From Monocercomonoides exilis (lineage: Eukaryota > Preaxostyla > Oxymonadida > Polymastigidae), in NCBI GenBank assembly GCA_001643675.2, contig LSRY02000021.1, positions 558,001-622,000 of the forward strand: a stretch of 64,000 nucleotides of DNA, read 5' to 3'. The notes under the pieces are model-generated. The model searched no databases. It was not told the DNA's origin and saw only the letters and a list, made by a program, of their open reading frames with translations. Position numbers and translations under genes: made by a program. Shown here piece by piece: positions 9,411 through 27,353 of this stretch (the first letter of the stretch is position 1; each line of letters begins with the position of its first letter).

Positions 9411-9902
9411 TTCCAAAACAAATACAATCTAAAAATACGTATTTTTTTGCTGTAAACCAAACTTCACATCATAAATTATTATGATGGGTAGAAGATCAAA
9501 TTTGGAAAAATCGAATCTGAAAGAAACCAAACAAAAGTATCTTTCAGTTTTTTTATTCAAAAGAAGATTCAAAATAATGATTAGAACAATTCCAATTTGA
9601 TGTCAAAATACAATAATTGTGTGACATTTTATTTTTCAAAAATTATTTTTTTAAAATTCAAAAAATTTGTCTCATTCAATCATTTAAAAATAACTGTTTT
9701 ACAATATTACATTTAATTTAGAAGTCTTAAAAATATGAAATGAGGATTTTAAGACCATCTGTTACAATATTACAAGCTTCCCATCACACTGGCAATCAAA
9801 AGTGACAAAGAAATATCACTTGCCAAGGGAAGCAGAGATCAAAAATTTAGAATATATATTAAGCACATTTATACTAGAGCCCAAATCTCCGGTTTCCATG
9901 AC
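9411..9902. other. intergenic spacer
   Basis: 5' flank of the small secreted protein gene and 3' flank of RPS27e. AT-rich with no additional feature supported. Confidence 0.4.
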
Positions 9903-10240
9903 TTATATAATTGACTTTCTTCTAAACTTCACTCCAGTTGCCAAACGTGATTTTCCGCCTGTTGGAACTAAAATAAGTTGTCCACATTTTCCACAATAAA
10001 TTGTAGTGCTTGAATGACTGAAAACAGTAATCCTGAGGAATCGTTTGATTTGAGTAATAAACAATTTTGATTCAACGAAAGTCAACAAAAGCAAAACAAA
10101 AATGATAGTACAAACATTTTATTACATTGACGGCATTTTACATCAAGAAAATAACTATTTGGAGATTGTACAAGTCGTTTGAGCTTATATTTACTTCGCT
10201 CAACATCCTTTCCAGGATGAAGCAAATCAACTTTAAACAT
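9903..10240 (-). CDS. RPS27: 40S ribosomal protein S27e
   Basis: Two exons, 10240-10116 and 10032-9903, joined across an 83-nt intron with donor GTTTGT, give 84 residues. This is the same length as the human protein. Conserved stretches appear in order: DLLHPGKD near the start, [16 protein letters not shown], the zinc-ribbon pairs CRQC and [13 protein letters not shown] and the C-terminal [17 protein letters not shown]. It is a small-subunit ribosomal protein with a C4 zinc ribbon that binds rRNA. The TAA stop at the expected family end shows that TAA is a true stop in this organism. It starts at the first ATG, which aligns with the family start. Confidence 0.96.
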
Positions 10241-10941
10241 AAACTAAGAAATCGAAAAATAAATGAAAAATGACTGAATGGAACAGAAATGAATTTCTAT
10301 TAAACCTTTTTAACCATGAATGACTCTAGAATTTAATAATTGAAAACATGTCCCATTTTGAAATTTGAAAAAATAAATAATATTGGTTACACCAAACTTT
10401 CTGTTTTGTTATTTCTTCTTTATTCAAAATACCAAAAATTCAATTGTTTATCTTTGAATCAAAATCTTTCAGTGCGTAAGCAAATATTGTTTATTCACAT
10501 ACAAATTAATAATACCATTCAATCAAAAAGATTCAATAATTTTAACATAAAAAGTCAAAAAAACTTGAAGCAAAAATAACTGCTTGACAGTTACATAAAT
10601 AGATAATTTCAACATAATGGAAATTATAAAACAGTTAGAAAAGGAAAAATCTGAGGCAGGAAAAGGTTTAACGATTACATTTTTCTTTCAATAACATGAA
10701 ATAATCTCATAAATATTGAATTTAAATAAAAATCAAAAAAATTGGAAAAAAAGAAAAGACTTTTAAATAAACAACAGGAAATTAAGATAACAAACAGTAG
10801 AAAATAATGTTCTGAATTTGAAGACAACAAGTTTATAAATCGATAATAACGAATTGATACATAATGATCATCAATTTATTATTATGAAGGAGGGGATAAA
10901 ACGAAGACGCACAGAAAATAAAATAAAATTTAAAAAATTAG

Positions 10942-10978
<37 letters not shown>

Positions 10979-11136
10979 AGAATAGAAAAAAAAATTACAT
11001 AAAACACGCCATAAATGAAGAAAGAACAAATAATACAAATAATATTTAATAATAATTTATAACAATAATAATAATAAAAACAATAATAATAAACTCAACA
11101 ATAATCTGATAAGATTCAATCCATTCATATTCCTTG
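10241..11136. other. intergenic with a poly-A tract
   Basis: About 900 bp between RPS27e (5' side) and the kinase gene (3' side), both minus-strand. It contains an A tract at 10942-10977 and an AT-rich (ATA/ATT) stretch near 11040-11100. An open 79-codon plus-strand frame at 10340 has only AT-driven composition and is not called. Confidence 0.45.
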
Positions 11137-17533
<6,397 letters not shown>

Positions 17534-18047
17534 GATTAATCTAATGAAAATGTTTTATCTTAAATAATGCTACAAGAACAACATAGAATCGAATAACATT
17601 TGGATATAAAATTCTAACAAATACCTTCAACAATATTGAATGCGGAATATTGCTAAATAAATACGTTGCCGTCGTTATAAAAGTTTTAAATAAAAGATAG
17701 ATCTTTGCTATATTTTTTTATTTTCAGCAATTCTTCAATATACTTTTTTCGTTAAAAATGAAAATAAATCAATAACTAATGTTTCTTTACCAATCATAAA
17801 ATAATAAAAAACATTTATTTCTGCCATCTCTTGATTAAAAAAATCGAAAATGTGCATTGCTGAAAAATAATGAAACAACAATCGAAAAATCCTTCTCTTC
17901 TTTTTATAACAATTTTTTTGATAACTTATCATACGAATGATCATATATTCATTTCAAATTTAAGAAATATCTCCATGATGTGAAAAAAGGATCTCATTTG
18001 AGACAACTGTTTATGATGGGAATTGATCTGTCGATTTTTTTATTTTT
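17534..18047. promoter_or_regulatory. shared divergent promoter region of the kinase gene and RTCB
   Basis: 514 bp between the divergent start codons of the kinase gene and RTCB. Very AT-rich. It presumably holds both promoters, but no motif could be assigned. A 69-codon minus-strand frame inside is AT-driven and was not called. If the 10-residue kinase exon 1 is wrong, the true kinase start would also lie here. Confidence 0.5.
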
Positions 18048-19872
18048 ATGCGGTCTTATCAACAATCTTTAAAATTAATACACAAAAAATCAACAGTTGA
18101 ATATGAAATAGATAAAGGATTTGTTCCGAACATGCAAGTTCCTGTGAGGTTTTATGTTAATGATAAACTTTCACCGCTTGTTTTTGAGGAATTGCAGAAT
18201 TACCATGCTTCAGGTGGATATGGAGGATTTTTGCCTGCTGTAGTACAAATGGCTAATGTTGCAGCACTTCCTGGAATTGTTAAAGCATCAATTGGTCTTC
18301 CTGATTGCCATTCAGGATATGGTTTTTCAATTGGAAATGTTGCAGCATTCGACATGGACGATCCAGATGGTATAGTTTCACCTGGAGGTGTTGGATTTGA
18401 TATAAATTGTGGAGTGCGTGTAATTAAAACGCGATTAACCGAAAAAGAAGTTCAACCTCACAAAGAAGAATTAGCTCAAGCACTTTTTGATCATATTCCT
18501 GTTGGAGTTGGTTCCATGGGTGTTATTCCAACATCATTTGAAGATCTTGACGCTGCATTGGTTTCTTCTTTTGAATTATCGATGCTAAATATAATTATTA
18601 ATTATTTCATTTTTTCTTCAGGAATTAGGCATGGACTGGTCAGTTCGCGAAGGATATGCTTGGCCTGAAGACAAGGAGCATTGCGAAGAAAACGGGCGAA
18701 TGCTTCAAGCAGATCCATCAGCAGTCACCATGAGGGCAAAAAGACGAGGAAAGCCTCAAATGGGAACTCTTGGTGCCGGAAATCATTACGCTGAAATTCA
18801 AGTTGTGGACGAGGTTTTCGACAAAGCCAGTGCAGAAAGAATGGGGCTATTTAAAGACCAAGTTGTTGTTATGGTGCATTCTGGTTCAAGAGGTTTTGGG
18901 CATCAGGTTGCGACTGACGCGCTGATAGAAATGGAGAAAGTGATGGGAGGATCTGGGTCAGTTCATATTGGCGAGCCTGTTGAAACAACATATGCCTCAT
19001 CATCTGCAACTCCTTCATCTTCTTCGACGCCTTCGTCCTCCTCGTCTTTCGGGTCAGCGGCACTCAACACTGCGACGAAAGCGATGTGCATTCCTCTGCA
19101 CGACGGGCATCTTCTTCCTTTGAACGATCGGCAGCTGTCGTGTGCCCGCATATCATCGACTGAAGGGATGGCTTATTTGAAGGCGATGGCGTGTGCTGCG
19201 AACTACGCGTGGGTCAACCGGCAGACGATGACATTTTTGACCCGGCAGGCCTTTGCCACGATATTCAAAGAGGATCCCGACGACTTGGAGATGAGCGTTG
19301 TCTATGACACTTCACACAACATATGCAAAGTGGAGGAGCATCTTGTAGATGGAAAGCCCAAGCAGTTGCTTGTGCACAGAAAGGTTTGGATAAGATATAT
19401 GTGGAATGTGGAATGTGAAATGGTTTTTTGATATTGCTGTTTTTATGAGCTATTTCTTCTAATCTATCTTTTTTTTTCAAACTTTAATTTGAAATATAAT
19501 GTTAATTTTTCATTTAAAAATAATATTTTCTGATATTTGTCTTTATCCTTTTGCTATTTAATTTGACCAGGGAGCCACGCGAGCATTCCCACCAAATCAC
19601 CCGCTCATCCCCGTCTGCTACCAAAGCTGTGGCCAGCCTGTGCTGATTGGCGGAACGATGGGCACAGGCAGCTACATCCTGACAGGCACAAAACACGGCT
19701 TTGAGACAACATTTGGCTCGACGTGCCACGGGGCTGGTCGCAGCAGGTCAAGAAATAAGTCAAGGTATTGTGGAATATAGGGAGAGAGGGGAGGAGGAGA
19801 AAGGGAAAAAAAAAAGTGAAAAATAGATAGATAGATAGATAGATAGATAGATTGAGAGAGAGAGAGAGAAAG

Positions 19873-19923
<51 letters not shown>

Positions 19924-20411
19924 AAGAAAGAAAGAAAGAAAGAAAATGAAAGAAAGAAAGAAAAACGAAGATGTGAAAACGAAGAGAAAATCTGATAAAT
20001 GGAAGCTTTTTGATAATTATTATAAAACGAATTTTCGACTTAATATATATATGAATATTTATCATTACATATTCATGTAAATTTTCCTATTTCGTTTGAT
20101 ATGAAGGCACGAGCTTGATCACATGGATGTTTTGAATGCTCTGAAAAAGGCTGGCATTGCCATTAGAATTGCATCACCAAAATTAGTTATGGAAGAAGCA
20201 CCAGAAAGTTACAAGGTTTATTTCCTATTATTTCAAATTAATGAAAAAATTTCATTTTTTAATTGTTTTACACAAAATTTTGAAATTAATCGTTATTGTC
20301 TATCACTCAAAACAAATGAAGGACGTTGATGCGGTTGTGGATACTTGCCACGAGGCTGATATTTCAAAGAAGACTGTTCGTTTACGCCCAATTGCTGTTA
20401 TCAAGGGGTAA
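18048..20411 (+). CDS. RTCB: RNA-splicing ligase RtcB homologue (HSPC117-type), 555 aa
   Basis: Exons 18048-18560, 18622-19383, 19571-19764, 20107-20215 and 20322-20411 sum to 1,668 nt and follow the eukaryotic RTCB sequence closely. The enzyme joins 2',3'-cyclic phosphate and 5'-OH RNA ends with GTP and Mn2+, acting in tRNA splicing. Metal and guanylate ligands are visible: C121 in [42 protein letters not shown] and the guanylated His in STCHGAGR. The C-terminus LRPIAVIKG is canonical and ends in TAA. The protein is about 50 residues longer than the usual 505. The excess is a Ser/Thr/Pro-rich insertion at residues about 280-337, between [13 protein letters not shown] and [11 protein letters not shown], inside exon 2. 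Exons 2-3 look more GC-rich than their surroundings. Intron 3 carries GATA and GAAA microsatellites. Confidence 0.96.
19824..19945. repeat. GATA/GAGA/GAAA microsatellite cluster in RTCB intron 3
   Basis: Tandem GATA units followed by GA and GAAA runs occupy the middle of the 342-nt intron 19765-20106. This parallels the microsatellite-laden introns of the neighbouring kinase gene. Confidence 0.85.
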
Positions 20412-20804
20412 TAATTCAAAATTCAAATAATTTTGAAGAAGAAAAAATTTTTATTGAAATAAATGTTTTCATTATTTTTTTATTTGTAAAAAGCATAGAA
20501 GTTTTGAGCGATTAATTAAACAATGATTGCTCAAAATATTATCAATTTGTGGATTTGTGATTATATTGTGATGGTAATTATGATCAACTTTTCAAAGTCG
20601 TTTTCCTCTTAAAAGAAAAGAATATCAATATGAAAATATTACAATTTATATGATAACTATTTTTTTCAAATGTCTTAACCGATGTTTTAGTAATGTTGAC
20701 TTTTCTTTTTTCGAATGTTCGCAAGAATAATAAGCCATTAGAAATGGGAACTAATCCAACTTTTATTTAAAATTCGTTGAGTTTTGATAAAACATTGGAA
20801 GTTA
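20412..20804. other. intergenic spacer
   Basis: 393 bp between the RTCB stop and the next plus-strand start. AT-rich, nothing else recognised. Confidence 0.45.
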
Positions 20805-22861
20805 ATGTTCTTTTTAGTTATTTTCTTTTTGAATCTCGTTTTAATCCATGGTATTCGAATTAATCAAAAAGTTTGAAATAATTTGATTGTTTTAAAGTTT
20901 TTGCATATGATATTTTACAAAAGGTTATAACCAATAACATTGTTTCAAAGCCGATTGGAGGATGTGTTGGCATTGAAAAGGCTGAGTCTTGCGTGAAGGC
21001 ACATGGATGCGTTTATTGCACCAGTTTAATTGGAAAAGACACAAATTCAACACATGGATGCGTCGAAGGGAATTTATTCGGTGAGAAAAACAGTAAAGGA
21101 AAAACAAAATGCCCGTTAAGCGAGATATTTTATAAACAAACTTCTCTTTCAAGCAATTATTTGATCCTGATTGGATCAGTCGTGATTGGGCTGATATCAT
21201 CCTCAATCGTGGTTTGCATTTGTGCCGCCGGAGTATGTTCTTCTTGGAAAAGGCAGAATAAGAGATTAGAAACATTTCGAAAACAACTGTTAAACAGTGG
21301 AATTCTGGAACCTTTTTATTTTACAATAGAAGAAACTCCAGATGGGAAAAAAGGAATATACGGCACTTTTGGAAAAGATTTTACCCCAGCAATTAAGGCA
21401 CCTTTCGTCACTCCAGGAGTGTTTGGTTCATCTCCATTTCAAGAAGAGTTTTCATTCACAAGTAGTGCAGATATGAATCATGGAAATTTGAAAAATGGAG
21501 TGATGTGTAACGAACAAGACGAGCTTCAATTCTACAAATCTCGAGAAAGTTCAAGAGGAAGCGATGAAGTTGGAGAGAGAGAAGATGTTTCTTTGATGAA
21601 TGGAAAAGATTACAAAAGCGGATGCGGAAGAGCTAAAGAAAAAGAGAAGTACAAATATTATGATTCAGACTATATAAACTGGGCGCATCGCAGAGTGCTG
21701 AGCGTGCGAGAAGCTGAAAAAATGTTAGGAATAAATCACGATGCGCTTGCTTCCGTGAATGAAGAGGGGTTGATGCATATGACGAACGAGAAAATGAATC
21801 CGAATGAAAAACGTGAGTTTGCTGAGAAAGAAGATTACACAAACTTCTTGGGAAAGAAGGAATACTTTAAAGAAGAAGACATCAAAAGATTGAAGTACAA
21901 GGCAGAGCCATACATAAAAGATCAGACAATCGCTGTCGTAGACGAAGAAGAAAACAAGGTGAAGCGAAAGCGAAAGAGGAAGAAAGAGGAAAACAAGAAT
22001 GAGTATCAGAATGACGAAAAGGAGCAAAGGGATATCGGAAAAGAGCAAAGCAATTTGAAAGAAGAATCTGCAGGAGAATTAAAAAATACAGACACTTTTG
22101 CAGATGAAAGGGAAAACGAAGGACCGTTCGATGCCATTCAGGCCATAAGAGACGAAGCCGACAAACAGAAGAAAGAGAAAGAGAGGAATAAAAGGAACAG
22201 ATCAAGTGCCTCGCGTCACCACAGCCACAGCCACCTCCATCACCATCGCCATCGGCACAGCAAAGAGGCAACGAAAGCAGAATCTAAGTCATCCTTCAAA
22301 GTTCTGCCTATCCTTTCTACTGGCCCGCGCGTCGATAGAATATGCCCATCTGCCGAATTGTCTTTACAACCTTATCAAAAGAACGCTGGAGGAAGGCAAT
22401 TGAAGCCCGCATTAACAGAAGAAAAAGAGCATTTGGACATTCCTAAACCGCAACAGTGTGCGCAAACCTTTATTGGGGAATCTAATTACTCGATGCCTCA
22501 ACAGTCTGATGAAAAGTTGCTTCAGATTCCGTCTATTGCAAGCGAAAGTGATTTTAATTCAACCAACACCCAGATAAAAACATGCAATAACTACTGTTCA
22601 ACAGAACAAAACGAAATGCTTGCGCCATTGGATTATGCGAATCAAGAGCAAAGGAATGACCACAGATATGAAAGTCACGCGCAAAATGGAGAAGATGAAC
22701 AGAACGATGAAGAGGTACTGTTGCTGATGGAAAAGGAAAAGCCAGAAATGGAGTTTGAGATTGAAGAGGGAGAAATAGACAGAAATGAGCAGTGCTCTTC
22801 GTCACCAGTGCTCGAAGGGCCGGAGCTAACGTATCAAGCAATGCGCATGCCGTTCATATAA
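20805..22861 (+). CDS. type I membrane protein with Cys-rich ectodomain and long acidic/basic tail, 669 aa
   Basis: Exon 1 (20805-20850) encodes a signal peptide (FFLVIFFLNLVLIH). It joins exon 2 (20898-22861) over a 47-nt intron with donor GTATTC, total 2,010 nt. After the signal comes a short ectodomain with closely spaced cysteines (GGCVGIEKAESC, HGCVYC, HGCVEG, KCPLSE), reminiscent of PSI-type modules. One transmembrane helix follows (LILIGSVVIGLISSSIVVCI) with Cys/Lys/Arg at its cytoplasmic face. The cytoplasmic tail of about 500 residues is highly charged, with KRKRKRKK, a His/Ser-rich HHSHSHLHHHRHRHS patch and long acidic stretches. Family and ligand are unknown, and the layout suits a surface receptor or adhesin with an intracellular scaffold. 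Without the short first exon no ATG would precede the ectodomain, which supports the splice model. Confidence 0.65.
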
Positions 22862-23391
22862 GCACGATGTGCTGAATTTCAAAACTGAAAATTTCAACTT
22901 TGTCAATTTCTTGTTGCTTTTTGAAATTCTATTGTTAATCATATTTGGCGTTGGTGGTTTTTGAGTTTGAAAAGCATTTTGCTCAGTATTTTTTTTTATT
23001 TTTTTATTTTTTTATTTTTATTTTATTATTTCTTTTGTCTTTTCTTTTGATCGCTTGACAATATTGAGAAAAATTTCAAAAACATTTCACTATTTTTAAA
23101 TAAGAAATTATTTCACTTCAGGAATGATTTCAAAATTCAGAGATCAATTTAGCTTACATTTATAGTAATTAGAAAGGTTTGAAAGCCACAAAGAAATGAA
23201 AAATAACAAATATTTCCTGAGGTTGCATGCTTAATTTATGAGTCTCTTCTACAAAAAACTCTAAAAAAAAATAAATGAATGAAAATGAAAAACAACTGCT
23301 ATAAAGATAAAAAAAGTGTGATTTGTCTTTGAGAAAATAATAAATGCCCAAAAAGTATTAGAAGAAAAAGAAAATTCAATGAAGTTAAGTA
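22862..23391. other. convergent intergenic region
   Basis: 3' flanks of the membrane-protein gene and the Snf7 gene, AT-rich with T-runs near 22985-23030. No other feature. Confidence 0.45.
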
Positions 23392-24449
23392 TTACATTGC
23401 AAGTTCTGCCTCAAGACGTGCAAGTTCATCATCATCAGCAGCAGCCTGTTTTGTAGGTGCAGCCACGGCCGAAGTTGGTTGTGCAATTCCGTGAACTGAA
23501 ACAAAATAAAGTCATACATATGTTGATTCAAAAATTTGAAGAATAATTGTTCAATGATAATAACAAAAACGGCAAAAACAATAATTATCAAAAATAAAAC
23601 ATTTTAAAAAATATAAACATAAACAGCTAAAACATACTCGGATTTGTTGGAACTGGTGCACTTGACCATTCTGCATCAATTTCAGCTTCAAGCTCCTTCG
23701 CCAACTCTGCTTCAGCTTCCTCCTGATCATTTTACAAAGAAAAATTTCTTTGCAAAAAGAAAAAATGAAAGAAAAAGAATAAGCAAACATCTCCAATAAC
23801 ACCAGCCATAGGGCGTGAAAGACTATCTTGCCTTTCTTCGAAATCAGCAAGCTAAAAGAGATATTCAAAATAAAAGATCGAAAAAGATCATAAGAAATCG
23901 AAAACTTTATCATCAAGATTATCACGCAAATCATCAATTTTGTCTGGATCTCTAAATGAAATTAAATAAAATTCGTAAGAAAAACAATCACATGAAAATA
24001 AAGTCCCTGAACATAAAAACAGACAAGTCATTTGTGATTTCCGTTAATCCTTGATCTGCAACTGTATATGCATCGACAACAACCTTTGTTTGCACGCCTT
24101 CTTCAAGTTTAAATTTCACAGCGTTCAGATTGTCAATATATCCACTAATCCTTTTTAAGTTCTTATCTGCCGACATCTTTTCTTTCATCTTCGATACAGC
24201 AACTGGATATAATATATAAAGTTATAAAAATATGTGTCACATTCTTCATATTTATATAATAACTTTGTTCAAACTTGCTTTTTGCCCTCGTTGCTTTGCA
24301 GCTTTTGCGTCAATAAGGCACTGTTGACTTTTCATTTCCAGAAAGTTCCTTCTGTCTGTTAGCGTCTGTATTGAACGTTGCATTTGTTGTAATCGCGCTT
24401 GTATATCAACTTTTGGAACTTCCTTCTTTTTTCCAAAAAATGATGCCAT
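23392..24449 (-). CDS. SNF7: ESCRT-III subunit, Snf7/CHMP4 (Vps32)-like, 216 aa
   Basis: Six exons: 24449-24275, 24202-24025, 23951-23906, 23851-23789, 23722-23638 and 23495-23392. They sum to 651 nt. The N-terminus MASFFGKKK followed by a basic/hydrophobic helix is typical of CHMP4. Then come the long helical hairpin (RLQQMQRSIQTLTDRRNFLE, KMKEKMSADKNLKRISGYI), the segment NDLDPDKIDDLRDNLDD that aligns with the D(I/V)DKVDDLMDEI region of Vps32, and SRPMAG. The acidic, Ala-rich C-terminus with DDDELARLEAELAM matches the autoinhibitory/MIM-bearing end. Snf7 polymerises into membrane-remodelling filaments in multivesicular-body sorting, abscission and repair. It could alternatively be a Vps60/CHMP5-type paralogue. 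The fourth-helix region and FFGKKK start favour Vps32. Five introns of 54-142 nt interrupt it. It is divergent from the gene at 24655. Confidence 0.85.
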
Positions 24450-24654
24450 TCCCAAGGTAAAGTCACAAATGTATTTAAATATGGGCGCAATTTTTATTCA
24501 TCTCATAATTTGTATTATTTGTTTTAAAAATGAAAGATTTTTTATTTTTTCGAAGCCAAATAATTATGTGAAAACGATATATATAAACTTTTCATTTGAT
24601 CATACCCATTAAGAATTATTTCGAACGCATTTTTTATTTGCTGAAATAAACAGA
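24450..24654. promoter_or_regulatory. 205-bp divergent promoter between Snf7 and the family-A gene
   Basis: Two start codons face away from each other across 205 bp of AT-rich DNA, so both promoters must fit here. No motif could be assigned. Confidence 0.5.
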
Positions 24655-26128
24655 ATGAGTTCATGCGAGGAGGATAAGCTTGTTGATGAGCTCAAAAATA
24701 TTCCAGTGACTGAGCATTTTTCAGGTTTGCTCATTTTCCTATTATTTGAAGGCTCAAATTCAATTTATAAATTATTTTCGAAGAATTATTCAACAAACTT
24801 GAAGGTTGCAATGAGGATGAGCAAAAACAGAAAATACTTGAAATGAACGGAATTGTTGAGAATATGAATAACGAAGAATTTGAATCCATTTTTTCAGAAG
24901 AACTGTTCGATAAAATAGATTTTATGATTTATAAAGAGAAACTATCGATGGAAAACACAATCATTTTTTTGAAGCTCACGGGATGTCTCAAAGTGCTTAA
25001 AAAAGTTTCAAATTTCGCATTTGAATATTCTTCATTGAACATAAGATTTGAGAAGATGATTGCTAAAGAAGAAAACAAAAACGAAGGAAAGAATGAAAAG
25101 CTTCAAACTGACCTTTGTGAATGCTTTGTTTTGCTTGAAGGACGGTTTTCTTTCGAATTACTTTCAATCCTTGTGCCTTGCCTTATAAAAGTTGCATTGA
25201 ACAAAGAGGAAAATGAGAAAACTCAAAAGGAAGTGGAAATAGCTTTGCTATCATTGAGTGGACTTGAATATTTTGTGTGCACATTTTTGCTTTTCTTTGT
25301 TAAATTTGTTACTTTTCTTCTTCTGCTTCTTCTTGTTTTCTTTTCTTTTCACAGAGCATTGAAAAAGGGTTTTATTCAAAAGAAATGACAGAAATTATAA
25401 AATGTCATCAAGAGAATCACAATCTTACACGACTTGCCTATCAATCGGCTTGGAAGTTTTTGGTAAGCAGACTTTCCAATGAAAGAAGCTTGGAAGAAGT
25501 AGTTGTAAATGAGCTGCATTTTGCGAGAGAGGCGATAAAAGAATTGGAAGAGCTGATGAAATGCATGAATTGGAAGAAGAAAGTAGAAAAAGAAAAAGAG
25601 AAGAGAAGAGAAGAGAAAGAAGTGATTGTCTTGATACGATGGATCCATACACTGTATTCTTTCTTTGTGTTATGCGAAATGAGGAATGAAGTGAATTATC
25701 ACCTTATCAGCAGCATTGTTCGAGTGCAAAGAGCTTCAACTGATAATAATGGAGATTTAAGCTTCAACTGCTTTCTTTGTTTCAGAGCAGCAGCGGAAAA
25801 CAGAGCTGTGAAAATTGATGACCTGTTGAAGAGTGGGGTGATCGAAATGTTTTTGGAGGAAATGCAACAAACAACGTTACAAGATGAAATTGCATGCAAT
25901 TTGTTTGATTTCTTTTTGAATTTTTCAAGAAAATTGAAAGGGAATACGGACAGTGAAATTGACGAAGCGAAAAGAAAGGCATCGAAAATGGAGATATTTG
26001 AAAAGATAGAAGAAGAAGGATGCGAAGATTCTATCACACGCCTTCATGGACTATTAAGTTTTCTTTGCGGAAAATACTTATTTCATGGATTATCATCGAA
26101 TATTTCAGATTATTTTGTTTCAATTTAA
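24655..26128 (+). CDS. unknown helical family, copy A, 444 aa
   Basis: Three exons, 24655-24724, 24784-25274 and 25355-26128, sum to 1,335 nt. The structure was fixed by comparison with the paralogue at 27354-28751, whose introns sit at the same two places and phases. The protein is mostly alpha-helical and Leu/Lys/Glu-rich. Shared landmarks with the copy are LFNKLEGCNEDEQKQKI, KLSMENTIIFLKL, ELLSILVPCLIKVA..KEENEKTQKEVE.ALLSL, NLTRLAYQSAWKFL and ELHFAREAIKELEEL. The pattern of paired helices suggests an armadillo/HEAT-like solenoid, but no named domain is recognised. I recall such proteins as multi-copy in oxymonad genomes, which I could not check here. No signal peptide or convincing membrane segment remains once the introns are removed. 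Function unknown. Confidence 0.75.
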
Positions 26129-26312
26129 AGAAATGCCTTGAATTTTGAAACTCAAAAATAATGTATATTTTTTAATCTTTTTGATTTGTTTCACAAAATG
26201 GAAAAAACCCAATGAATAATTAAAAATAATGTTTTTGTTTCCTTTTTCAAAAATAAGAAAAAAATGAAAATTCTTTTCAAATTTCCTCCATCAAGAATCT
26301 TCATCGAGTGGA
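26129..26312. other. spacer
   Basis: Short AT-rich 3' flank of the family-A gene. Nothing else seen. Confidence 0.4.
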
Positions 26313-26636
26313 TTATTGCCATCCATCCTCCTCAAATAGATTGTTTTTCAATTGGAAATTCAATTGGTCAGTTGTCGCTTTGAGGATTTTCTGAGTTGCT
26401 CCGCTTATTCTCTTTCTTGCTGCATTTTCAATGAATTTTGAGAGGAAGACGAAGACGAAGACGAAGAATAAAATGGTTATTTTTGAGAAGAATACAAAAG
26501 AAATGAAGAAAAAATGGTTGTGAGGAATCCAGCCAAAAATATCGTTTAAGGGAATAAAACAGCAATAAACGAGACGAGGAAGAAATAATCCGAAAATATC
26601 ATTCAAAATTTGCTTGCCCGAAACAAGAGTCACCAT
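26313..26636 (-). CDS. hypothetical small membrane protein, 107 aa (uncertain)
   Basis: An ATG-initiated frame with a long hydrophobic segment (ISFVFFSKITILFFVFVFVF) preceded by a shorter one. It is followed by a basic, amphipathic C-terminus (NAARKRISGATQKILKATTD) that looks protein-like rather than AT-driven. Immediately upstream, minus-strand frames at 26928-26641 (Lys/Glu-rich) and 27250-26930 (Ser-rich with a TTC/CTT repeat) are also open and could be earlier exons. However, I found no consistent splice pairs, so I do not join them. It may be a real small gene, the last exon of a longer one, or chance. Confidence 0.3.
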   Translation of the reverse strand: MVTLVSGKQILNDIFGLFLPRLVYCCFIPLNDIFGWIPHNHFFFISFVFFSKITILFFVFVFVFLSKFIENAARKRISGATQKILKATTDQLNFQLKNNLFEEDGWQ

Positions 26637-27353
26637 TCAATTATTTCTGTCTTTCTTCTCCTGATTGGTCACTCTTCCAATCAACATCAAAAGTGCTCTC
26701 CGACTTTTCACAGTCTTTTTTTTCAGAAAAGAAAATATTCTGATGATTCTCTTCATTCTTCATTTGAACATTTTTTCTTTCTATTCCCAATGCAAATGGA
26801 GTTAAATCTTCTTCTTTCTTCTTTCTTCTTTCTCTTTCGCTCAGAAATCTTTCTGAAGTTCCTCCAATTTTTGTTTCATTGCCCTTCTCTTCCATTCCAT
26901 CCATCATCTGAAAGCGACTCGATCCCAATTCATCTGAGTTGCATGTTGTCTTCTTTGTCGAAACAGAAAGTTGAAGAAGAAGAAGAAGAAGAAGAAGAAG
27001 AAGAAGAAGAAGAAAAGGAAGACCCCAATCGTTGAAATAAAGATGGATGCAGTGTGAATGTACGAGTGAATGAGGGAGAGCATGTGAGTGAAGTCGAAGT
27101 GGAAGATGAGAATGAATAGAATGAATGAAATGAATGAAGAATACTCATTTTTTGTTGAATATTCTTTTTCTCTAATTGAGAATGTCGCTCCAGAACGAAA
27201 TCTTTTCTATTCTCTTTTCTGTTCTCTTCTTTCCCTTTTCGTTTATTCATTTGCCATCATCTGCTTTTTCATCTGCTTTTTCATCTGCTTTTTCATATTT
27301 TCTTCCTTTCTGAGATGATGATGAAATGAATAAAGATAAATTGAAGATTCGCT
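26637..27353. other. region with open but unassigned minus-strand frames and a GAA repeat
   Basis: Contains a GAA trinucleotide run at about 26970-27013 and open minus-strand frames of about 90-106 codons, of Ser-rich and Lys/Glu-rich composition. I cannot decide whether they are exons of a gene ending at 26313 or non-coding. Confidence 0.35.
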
